This document shows, piece after piece, positions 1-4,678 of a stretch of DNA of 5,102 nt. Under the pieces are notes generated by a model that saw only the letters and a list, made by a program, of their open reading frames with translations, was not told where the DNA came from and did no database searches. This stretch comes from Oscillospiraceae bacterium UBA3851. Lineage in GTDB: Bacteria; Bacillota; Clostridia; Oscillospirales; Oscillospiraceae. Numbering within the stretch: position 1 is the first letter of the stretch; the number at the start of each line of letters is the position of its first letter. The stretch spans positions 255 to 5,356 of the forward strand of contig DGHJ01000034.1 in the NCBI GenBank assembly GCA_002392625.1, in the 5' to 3' direction. The position numbers and the translations under genes were made by a program.

Positions 1-581
1 TCGATGAACAGCACGCCGCCCATGGCCTTCTCAATGACCTTGGAGGTCTTGATGGCGGTCTGGCCCACGTAGCCGGCCACCAGGCCGCTGCGGTCCACCT
101 CCACCAGCTGGCCCTTGGACAAAATGCCCAGAGAGCGGTAGATCCGGGCCATCAGCCGGGCGATCATGGTCTTGCCGGTGCCGGGGTTGCCGGTAAACAC
201 CATATGGAGGGACATATCCGTGGTGGGAAGATCATGCTGTTGACGCAGCTTGAGGATCTGGGCCATGTTGATGAGGTTGCGGACCTCCTCCTTGATGGCG
301 GCCAAGCCGATGTAGCTGTCCAGCTCCGAGAGAAGATCCTCGATCTTCTCCGGCGGCAGCTCCTCCTCCCGCACCTCCGGCTCCTTTTCCTTGCCGTCGG
401 CGGTGGGGGGCTGGTCCTTCTTCACCGCGCCGGCGCCCGATATGCCGGTCCCGTCGGAGGTCTTGCCCACGTTGGCAAAGGGGGTGCCCCAGAAGTCGTT
501 GTCCATGCGCTTGAGGTTGTTCTCCGTCATGGAGCGGATGACCTCCAGCTGCTGCAGAATGATGGAATCTTTCTTGTCCAT
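1..581 (-). CDS. SpoVK/CbxX-like AAA+ ATPase, N-terminal part (cut by window edge)
   Basis: The first 193 complete codons of an AAA+ ATPase are present; the 3' end lies beyond the left edge. Residues 1-80 are charged, with a Gly/Pro/Glu-rich stretch at about 40-78, and look like a coiled or disordered N-terminal region. The AAA core starts near residue 85 with SELDSYIGLAAIKEEV. Walker A is GNPGTGKT at 131-138, a pore-loop-like GYVGQTA sits at 170-176, and the Walker B start GGVLFID is at 188-194, where the window ends. This order matches the CbxX/SpoVK family, hexameric ATPases that remodel or thread protein substrates. The start ATG at 579-581 has an AAGGAG site that overlaps the stop of the upstream gene, 11 nt away, so it is probably the distal gene of the rpe operon. 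Its substrate is unknown. It should not be called sporulation protein SpoVK itself without the C-terminal half and a comparison of context. Family assignment is firm, role is not. Confidence 0.9.
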   Translation of the reverse strand, partial: MDKKDSIILQQLEVIRSMTENNLKRMDNDFWGTPFANVGKTSDGTGISGAGAVKKDQPPTADGKEKEPEVREEELPPEKIEDLLSELDSYIGLAAIKEEVRNLINMAQILKLRQQHDLPTTDMSLHMVFTGNPGTGKTMIARLMARIYRSLGILSKGQLVEVDRSGLVAGYVGQTAIKTSKVIEKAMGGVLFI

Positions 582-592
582 ATGGCTGCTCC

Positions 593-1120
593 TTATCTAT
601 TATCGGATTGATTATTCAGATGCAGATGGGCCGTGGCCCGGAGAAGTAAGCTCACCACAAAGCCGGTGAGGGAGCCGGTGGCCAGCGCCACCGCCAGTAA
701 AAAGGGGAGATAGCCCACCACCATGGTGTTGCCCAGGGTGATGACCGCGGCCAGGATCTGGCCGGCGTTGTGGGCGGCGGCGCCGCCGATGGAGACGCCG
801 TAGACCGACAGGCGGCGGCTGCGCTGCAGCAGGATCATGACGCCCATGGCGCACAGGCCGCCCAGCAGGGAGAAAACCAACGCCGTGGCCGTGCCGGAGA
901 ACAGGCCGCCTAAGAGGCAGCGTGTCACCAGAATGGCCAGAGCCTCGACGGGACCCAGCACATAGAGGGCGAACACGGTGACGATGTTGGCCAGGCCCAG
1001 CTTTACCCCCGGCAGGGGGACCGCCAGCGAGACGGGGAAAAGGCTCTCCAGCGTGCTCAGCCCCAGGGCCAGCGCCGCCAGGATGGCACAAAGAGCCAGC
1101 TTTTTCACAGAAAACTTCAT
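593..1120 (-). CDS. Gx transporter family membrane protein (often labelled heptaprenyl diphosphate synthase component I)
   Basis: This 175-aa protein is strongly hydrophobic, with about five or six membrane segments (near 8-26, 42-58, 60-76, 80-98, 110-128 and 133-160). Family-like blocks are PGVKLGLANIVTVFALY at 37-53, TRCLLGGLFSG at 66-76 and GGAAAHNAGQILAA at 112-125. They fit the Gx transporter family, which resembles the substrate-binding S components of ECF vitamin transporters. Databases commonly name it heptaprenyl diphosphate synthase component I; nothing in the sequence shows prenyl synthase chemistry, so the name is probably misleading. The ATG at 1118-1120 follows the NusG II gene by 4 nt, with a GTGAGG-type site over that gene's stop, and the stop TAA at 593-595 abuts the site of the next gene. 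Company with apbE suggests uptake of a flavin, quinone precursor or related cofactor, but the substrate cannot be read from the sequence. Length is usual for the family. Confidence 0.87.
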   Translation of the reverse strand: MKFSVKKLALCAILAALALGLSTLESLFPVSLAVPLPGVKLGLANIVTVFALYVLGPVEALAILVTRCLLGGLFSGTATALVFSLLGGLCAMGVMILLQRSRRLSVYGVSIGGAAAHNAGQILAAVITLGNTMVVGYLPFLLAVALATGSLTGFVVSLLLRATAHLHLNNQSDNR

Positions 1121-1124
1121 GGCC

Positions 1125-1529
1125 TCACCCCACGATCACGTCGGGGCCGTCCACCGCGCCCTCCAGGTGGATCACCACCTGGGCGGGGAGACAGACCAGC
1201 GACTGTCCGGCCCGGCTGATGGCGCCGGATCGGACGCAATCCTGTCCGGGACAGTCACTGTGAAGGACTTCCACTTGACCGTCATGGACGAAAACCGTCA
1301 GGGTATAGCCGTTGTGGGAATAGGTGTGTTCGCCGGAAAAGGAAGCCAGGGGCGCGGCGTCGGCCACCTGCCCGCCCACGGACACCACGCAGGTGAGGGG
1401 GGCGTCGGCGTGGGCCTTGGGCCCGTAGAACAGCAGAGCCGTCAGCGCGCCCAGCAGCACCACCGCGGCCACCACCAGTGCGTCCCAGGGGGTGGGGCGG
1501 GTTTTAGCGGGAGAGGAATTGGATCTCAT
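1125..1529 (-). CDS. Membrane-anchored NusG domain II protein
   Basis: The protein has 134 aa. A single hydrophobic helix at about 17-35 follows a polar N-terminus with Lys and Arg, so residues from about 40 on should lie outside the membrane; AHA|D at 39-42 could be a signal peptidase site, but an uncleaved anchor is equally possible. The rest is a small beta-rich domain with the NusG domain II signature: SDCPGQDCVRSGAI at 91-104, then SLVCLP at 110-115. Four cysteines (47, 93, 98, 113) are present and could form disulfides or bind a cofactor. The family takes its name from an insert domain in some NusG proteins; here there is no NusG N-terminal or KOW domain, so it is not a transcription factor. 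The start at 1527-1529 has AGGAGG at 1539-1544, 9 nt away, inside the end of apbE, and the two genes overlap by 26 nt in different frames. Such proteins recur beside ApbE and Gx transporter genes in Clostridia; their function is unknown. Confidence 0.85.
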   Translation of the reverse strand: MRSNSSPAKTRPTPWDALVVAAVVLLGALTALLFYGPKAHADAPLTCVVSVGGQVADAAPLASFSGEHTYSHNGYTLTVFVHDGQVEVLHSDCPGQDCVRSGAISRAGQSLVCLPAQVVIHLEGAVDGPDVIVG

Positions 1530-2544
1530 AGGAGGCGCCCTCCTGCTTCGTAAAATGATCGGTCAGCCCCGGCGTGCAGACCAGGCGCCCGTCGGCGGTG
1601 ATGAGCACCGCCTCAAAGGGGTCGTCCTGCTGCAAGCGCCAGAAACCAACGGCGGCCTCCTCGCCCATGACGTACAGGGCGGTGGAGTAGGCGTCGGCGC
1701 GCGTGCCGTCGGGGCAGATCACCGTCACCGACAGCAGGTCGCTCCGGGCGGGCGCGCCGGTGGCGGGGTCGATGATGTGTTGATACACGGTGCCGTCCTC
1801 GGCGGTGAAAAACCGCTGGTAGCCGCCGGAAGTGACGACGAAGGTGTCAGAGAGGGAGAGGATGCAGGCGTAGCCGTCACCCTGGGGGTCCTGGACGGCC
1901 ACGTTCCAGGGCTTGCCGTCCGGCCGCATGCCGCAGACGTACACGTTGCCGCCCAGGGACACGGTGCCGCTTTTGACGCCGTGGGCGGCAAAGATCTCCT
2001 TCACGGCGTCGCTGGCGTAGCCCTTGGCGATGCCGCCCAGGTCGATGGCGCAGCCCTCGTCCACGTACGCCACGTCGTAACTGCCGGGTGCGGCGCTCTC
2101 TCTTGCGCCGAAGGACACGTGCTCCGATCCCACCAGGGGCAGCAGCGCGTCGATCTCCGCCTGGGAGGGGACGTGAGGATGGTCGCTGTTGATGGCCCAC
2201 AGATCCACCAGCGGCGCCACGGTGATGTCAAAGGCGCCGCCCGTCTCGTCGCTGAAGGCCAGAGCCCGCGCCAGCAGCTGTACCGTCTCGCTGCTCACCT
2301 TGCCGCCGCCGTGGTTGATGCGCCAGACGTCGCTGTCCTCCCGCGTGCGGGAGAGCAGCTGCTCCAGCTCGTTGATGGCGCGGGCGGATTCGGTCAGCGC
2401 CTCGTCGGCGCCGTCGCCGTAGGCCACCAGCGTCATGTAGGTGTCCATGGCGAAGAGGCTGGTCTCCGCCTTTTTCGGCGCGCCGCAGGCGGTGAGGCTC
2501 AGGACCAGCGCCAGGGCCGCGGCAAGGGAAAGAGCGCGTTTCAT
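1504..2544 (-). CDS. apbE: FAD:protein FMN transferase, ApbE family lipoprotein
   Basis: ApbE enzymes move FMN from FAD onto a Thr or Ser of extracytoplasmic redox proteins, using magnesium. The 346-aa product begins with a lipoprotein signal peptide: MKR, a Leu/Ala-rich core, then the lipobox LTAC with Cys20 as lipidation site, placing it on the outer face of the membrane. Family motifs occur in order: AMDTYM at 32-37, GGAFDITVAPLVDLW at 102-116, DLGGIAKGYASD at 168-179, SLGGN at 196-200, TSGGYQRFF at 238-246, HIIDPATG at 256-263 and ADAYSTAL at 283-290; the last holds the Asp and Thr (284, 288) expected to bind magnesium. Length is normal. An in-frame GTG one codon earlier is possible, but CAGGAG lies 5 nt before this ATG and only 2 nt before the GTG, so the ATG is preferred. 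It overlaps the recR stop by one base, implying translational coupling. No evident flavinylation target lies in the window. Confidence 0.95.
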   Translation of the reverse strand: MKRALSLAAALALVLSLTACGAPKKAETSLFAMDTYMTLVAYGDGADEALTESARAINELEQLLSRTREDSDVWRINHGGGKVSSETVQLLARALAFSDETGGAFDITVAPLVDLWAINSDHPHVPSQAEIDALLPLVGSEHVSFGARESAAPGSYDVAYVDEGCAIDLGGIAKGYASDAVKEIFAAHGVKSGTVSLGGNVYVCGMRPDGKPWNVAVQDPQGDGYACILSLSDTFVVTSGGYQRFFTAEDGTVYQHIIDPATGAPARSDLLSVTVICPDGTRADAYSTALYVMGEEAAVGFWRLQQDDPFEAVLITADGRLVCTPGLTDHFTKQEGASYEIQFLSR

Positions 2545-3143
2545 CACAGCTCCTGCCGCCCGGCCAGGGCGCGCATCAGCGTGGCGTCGTCGGCATATTC
2601 CAGATGGCCGCCCACGGGGATGCCGTAGGCCAGACGGGTGACCTTGACGCCAAAAGGCTTGAGGAGACGGGAGATGTAAAGGGCGGTGGCTTCCCCCTCA
2701 GTGTCCGGGTTGGTGGCCATGATGACCTCCTGGATACCGCCGGCGGCCACCCGATCCACCAGGGATTTGATGTGCAGATCGTCAGGGCCCACGTGGTTCA
2801 TGGGGCTCAGCACCCCGTGGAGCACGTGGTAGCGCCCGTTGAACTCACGGGACCGCTCGATGGCCACCACGTCGCGGGAGTCGGCCACCACGCAGATGAT
2901 GGACTCGTCCCGGCGGGGGGAGGCGCAGATGGGACACAGCCCGCCCTCGGTGAGATTCTGGCACACGGGGCACAGCGTCACGCTCTTCTTGGCGGCCACG
3001 ATGGCGTCGGCGAATTCCTGGGCCTCCTCCATGGGCAGCTCCAGCACGTGAAAGGCCAGGCGCTGGGCGCTCTTGCCGCCGATGCCCGGCAGCCGGGCAA
3101 ACTGCTCCACCAGCTTTTCCAGCGGTGCGGGGAAATATTCCAT
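2544..3143 (-). CDS. recR: Recombination mediator protein RecR
   Basis: RecR works with RecO and RecF to load RecA onto single-stranded DNA in gap repair. The 199-aa product has the full family layout and usual length. A helix-hairpin-helix segment includes LPGIGGKSAQRLAFHVL at 18-34. A four-Cys zinc finger is formed by Cys58, Cys61, Cys70 and Cys73 (CPVC and CPIC). A Toprim domain runs from about 81 to 165, with VVADSRDVVAIE at 85-96 and the acidic TNPDTEGEATA at 144-154. The conserved C-terminal block RLAYGIPVGGHLEYAD is at 170-185. The ATG at 3141-3143 is 4 nt after the rpe stop, with AGAGGT at 3151-3156 as ribosome binding site; the TGA stop overlaps the apbE start. In many Firmicutes recR follows dnaX and the ybaB-like gene; here it sits between rpe and apbE, an unusual place. 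The protein itself shows no missing residues. Confidence 0.97.
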   Translation of the reverse strand: MEYFPAPLEKLVEQFARLPGIGGKSAQRLAFHVLELPMEEAQEFADAIVAAKKSVTLCPVCQNLTEGGLCPICASPRRDESIICVVADSRDVVAIERSREFNGRYHVLHGVLSPMNHVGPDDLHIKSLVDRVAAGGIQEVIMATNPDTEGEATALYISRLLKPFGVKVTRLAYGIPVGGHLEYADDATLMRALAGRQEL

Positions 3144-3147
3144 GGGC

Positions 3148-3792
3148 TCAACCTCTCAATTCACGGATTCGGGCCTCGATGTCCGGGGCCTTGTAGACAG
3201 AGCTGCCGGCCACCAGCACGTTGGCGCCGGAGGCCACGCAGACGCGGGCGGTGACGGGGTCCACGCCGCCGTCCACCTCCAGCTCGCAGTCCGGGTTCAG
3301 GGCGTCGATGTAGGTGCGGATCTGGGCCACCTTGGGCATCATGTCGGCCATGAACTTCTGGCCGCCGAAGCCCGGCTCCACTGTCATCACCAGGATCAGG
3401 TCCACCTTATCGATAAAGGGCAGCACGGCGCTGCCCGGCGTCCGGGGCTTCACCACCACGCCGGCGCGCTTGCCCCTGGCGTGGATCTTCTCGATGGCCT
3501 CACGGATGTTCTCCTCCGTGTCGGCCTCCACGTGGCAGGTGACGATGTCAGCCCCGGCGTCGCAGAACTGCTCCACGTAGCGCACGGGCCGGTCGATCAT
3601 CAGGTGTACGTCCAGAGGCAGGTCCGTCACCGGCCGGATGGATTTCACCACCGGGATGCCGATGGTGATGTTGGGCACGAACAGCCCGTCCATCACGTCC
3701 ACGTGGACGTAATCGGCGGTGGAAATGGCCTCGATATCCCGCTGGAGGTTGGCAAAATCAGCGGACAGAATGGAGGGTGCGATCTTGATCAT
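3148..3792 (-). CDS. rpe: Ribulose-phosphate 3-epimerase
   Basis: The enzyme interconverts D-ribulose 5-phosphate and D-xylulose 5-phosphate in the cytosolic pentose phosphate pathway. The 214-aa product is a complete TIM barrel of usual length. It starts MIKIAPSILSADFANLQ, matching the conserved N-terminus of the family. Metal and catalytic residues are in place: His30, Asp32 and Asp35 in HVDVMDG, His63 in DVHLMI, and Asp174 in EVDGG; MTVEPGFGGQKF at 136-147 is the phosphate-side loop motif, and VAGSSVYKA at 194-202 the second phosphate site. The ATG at 3790-3792 is chosen because AAAGGA lies 10 nt upstream and because the protein begins where homologues begin; the frame stays open to an ATG at 3876, but the extra 28 residues look like leader, not protein. 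It is first in the operon, after a leader of about 185 nt, and 4 nt before recR. Confidence 0.97.
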   Translation of the reverse strand: MIKIAPSILSADFANLQRDIEAISTADYVHVDVMDGLFVPNITIGIPVVKSIRPVTDLPLDVHLMIDRPVRYVEQFCDAGADIVTCHVEADTEENIREAIEKIHARGKRAGVVVKPRTPGSAVLPFIDKVDLILVMTVEPGFGGQKFMADMMPKVAQIRTYIDALNPDCELEVDGGVDPVTARVCVASGANVLVAGSSVYKAPDIEARIRELRG

Positions 3793-3978
3793 GGCAGGAC
3801 AGTCCTTTCCCGGAATGTAACCGCGGCGCAGGGTGCGGCATAGGATGCCGTAAGCGGACGCAGGCGGCTCCGGCATTCCCGACGCAGCACTTTCGCCCCG
3901 GCCGGGACGCTGCCGCGCCGCTTTTCAGATAGGGGTCGGCGGGCGGATGTCTGCCGGCCCCAATGTGCATAATCATAC
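3793..3978 (-). promoter_or_regulatory. Long, potentially structured 5' leader of the rpe operon
   Basis: About 185 nt separate the inferred transcription start (near 3976-3978) from the rpe ATG. On the transcribed strand, several hairpins can be drawn by eye: a 9-bp stem with one A-C mismatch (arms 3953-3961 and 3932-3940, 12-nt loop); a perfect CGGCA/TGCCG stem with a 5-nt loop at 3836-3850; and a longer-range GGAATG/CATTCC pairing (3874-3879 with 3812-3817) that would bring a multibranched fold right up to the ribosome binding site. The site itself falls in a short inverted repeat at 3796-3806 (AGGAC-A-GTCCT on the plus strand). No known riboswitch class was recognised, and there is no clear terminator with a T-run, so control of translation would be more likely than attenuation. 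GC-rich sequence makes chance stems common, so regulation is a hypothesis. Confidence 0.4.
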
Positions 3979-3984
3979 ACTTAT

Positions 3985-4013
3985 ATTATAGCAATTCATC
4001 CGGCGGATTGCAA
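3985..4013 (-). promoter_or_regulatory. Sigma-A-type promoter of the rpe operon
   Basis: Read on the minus strand, TTGCAA (4008-4013) is followed after exactly 17 nt by a perfect TATAAT (3985-3990), preceded by TGC, which makes an extended -10. Transcription should start near 3976-3978. This AT-rich patch stands out from the GC-rich surroundings. A weak dyad, GTGCATAATCATACAC at 3965-3980 (6 of 8 pairs), lies across the inferred start point and could be an operator or chance. Confidence 0.85.
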
Positions 4014-4022
4014 CGGAGAATG

Positions 4023-4044
4023 CGGAAAACCGGACCGGTTTCCG
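4023..4044. repeat. 22-bp imperfect inverted repeat between divergent promoters, candidate operator
   Basis: The arms are CGGAAAACCGG and CCGGTTTCCG around a central A; one extra A in the left arm is the only break in symmetry. It lies 9 bp upstream of the -35 box of the rpe promoter and about 40 bp upstream of that of the zinc-ribbon gene, the usual place for a shared regulator or activator site. No T-run follows on either strand, so it is not a terminator. The regulator, if any, is unknown and not encoded in the window. Confidence 0.45.
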
Positions 4045-4083
4045 ATAAAAAGTGTCCAAACTGTTAATTTTGCGCTCGGCCTC

Positions 4084-4112
4084 TTTACGCCGGGACCGTT
4101 TTTTTGTAAAAT
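4084..4112 (+). promoter_or_regulatory. Sigma-A-type promoter of the zinc-ribbon membrane protein gene
   Basis: TTTACG (4084-4089) and TAAAAT (4107-4112) are separated by 17 nt. The -35 matches consensus at 4 of 6 and the -10 at 5 of 6. Transcription would begin near 4119, giving an untranslated leader of about 33 nt before the GTG start. It is divergent from the rpe promoter, with the inverted repeat between them. Confidence 0.65.
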
Positions 4113-4151
4113 ACATCCGTCAGATCACGTGGGGAAGGGGGGAACGGACCC

Positions 4152-4577
4152 GTGAGTTTTCTGCATCGCGTGGGCAACGCGCTTTCACGCTTTATGTACG
4201 GCCGCAACGGACTGGACCGGCTGGGCATGTGTATGCTCTGGCTGCTGATCGGCGTGAACGTCGCGGGCGTATTGGTCCCGTCGGGGCTGGCGGGGGCCGT
4301 CCTCAAGGCCCTGTCCACGGTGCTGGCCGTCTGCATCCTCTTCCGGATCTTCTCCCGCAACCTCTACCGGCGCCGGGCCGAGAACGCCGTGTTCCTCAAC
4401 AAGGTGTGGTATCCCATCCAGCGCCGCTTTTCCCACAACGGGGAGCGGACTGCGGATATGGACCACTGCTTCTTCACCTGTGACCGCTGCCGCGCCGTGT
4501 GCCGCGTGCCTCGCGGCAAAGGGAATATCATCATCACCTGCCCCCGCTGCGGCAACCAGATCCGCGCCAAGAGCTGA
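4152..4577 (+). CDS. Small membrane protein with C-terminal zinc ribbon, function unknown
   Basis: I do not recognise a named family. The 141-aa product has a basic N-terminus, two hydrophobic segments at about 24-42 and 46-66, then a very basic stretch (RIFSRNLYRRR, 65-75) that should face the cytoplasm under the positive-inside rule. The C-terminal part has CDRCRAVC at 110-117 and CPRCG at 130-134; Cys110, Cys113, Cys130 and Cys133 fit a zinc ribbon, and Cys106 and Cys117 are extra. Between the pairs lie RVPRGKG and a short hydrophobic strand, a layout seen in zinc-ribbon tails that may bind nucleic acid or protein. The GTG start at 4152 follows AAGGGGGG (4135-4142) at 9 nt; no better in-frame ATG gives both helices. 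It is transcribed alone, between its own promoter and a terminator, divergent from rpe. A membrane-anchored sensor or scaffold is possible, but no function can be stated. Confidence 0.82.
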   Translation: MSFLHRVGNALSRFMYGRNGLDRLGMCMLWLLIGVNVAGVLVPSGLAGAVLKALSTVLAVCILFRIFSRNLYRRRAENAVFLNKVWYPIQRRFSHNGERTADMDHCFFTCDRCRAVCRVPRGKGNIIITCPRCGNQIRAKS

Positions 4578-4588
4578 AAACCGGTTTT
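4577..4588. repeat. 12-bp perfect palindrome AAAACCGGTTTT
   Basis: The palindrome begins at the last base of the zinc-ribbon gene's stop codon and ends just before the terminator stem. It shares the AAAACCGG core with the left arm of the inverted repeat at 4023-4044. It could be an operator for the promoter downstream, part of an extended terminator, or chance. Confidence 0.35.
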
Positions 4589-4589
4589 T

Positions 4590-4615
4590 ACGCTCCCCGG
4601 AAAGGGGAGCGTTTT
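4590..4615 (+). terminator. Rho-independent terminator after the zinc-ribbon gene
   Basis: A perfect 9-bp stem (ACGCTCCCC at 4590-4598 and GGGGAGCGT at 4604-4612) with a GGAAA loop is followed by a short T-run (TTTTCCTT). It starts 12 nt after the stop codon. The other strand lacks a T-run, so it acts rightward only. Confidence 0.92.
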
Positions 4616-4617
4616 CC

Positions 4618-4646
4618 TTGACGGCGGCGGCGGAGCAGCGTACAAT
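4618..4646 (+). promoter_or_regulatory. Sigma-A-type promoter of the ABC transporter gene
   Basis: TTGACG (4618-4623) and TACAAT (4641-4646) are 17 nt apart, each matching consensus at 5 of 6 positions. Transcription should begin near 4653. The -35 box starts three bases after the terminator's T-run, so the ABC gene is set up as an independent unit. Confidence 0.85.
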
Positions 4647-4678
4647 ACTGACAAAAACAGGAAAAGGAAGTGACGCCC

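Noticed and set aside
612..1091. Alternative minus-strand frame inside the Gx transporter gene
   Set aside because: Gly/Pro/Arg-rich shadow frame; the overlapping frame encodes clear membrane helices and family motifs.
1125..1529. Reading the NusG II gene as transcription factor NusG
   Set aside because: No NGN or KOW domain, and an N-terminal membrane helix places the domain outside the cytoplasm.
2545..2547. GTG start for apbE one codon upstream of the ATG
   Set aside because: It would leave only 2 nt between GGAG and the start, against 5 nt for the ATG; the protein differs by one residue.
1492..2628. Long open frame on the plus strand (378 codons) antisense to apbE
   Set aside because: Low-complexity Gly/Val/His/Arg-rich product typical of the antisense frame of a GC-rich gene; apbE on the other strand has all family motifs.
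2604..3843. Open plus-strand frames opposite recR and rpe
   Set aside because: Same compositional artefact, rich in His/Gly/Val, with no domain; recR and rpe are unambiguous.
3148..3876. Extended rpe start giving 242 residues
   Set aside because: The extra 28 residues are not family-like, and a good ribosome binding site plus the conserved MIKIAPSILSADF start support 3792.
3789..3980. Leader peptide frame whose stop overlaps the rpe start as ATGA
   Set aside because: Its GTG start lies at or before the inferred transcription start with no ribosome binding site, and internal starts are weak; Arg/Ala-rich composition fits chance. The ATGA overlap is noted but not enough.
4052..4483. Plus-strand frame starting upstream of the zinc-ribbon gene
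   Set aside because: It begins before the inferred transcription start, is Arg/Gly/Pro-rich, and lacks a domain; the 4152 frame has helices and Cys pairs.
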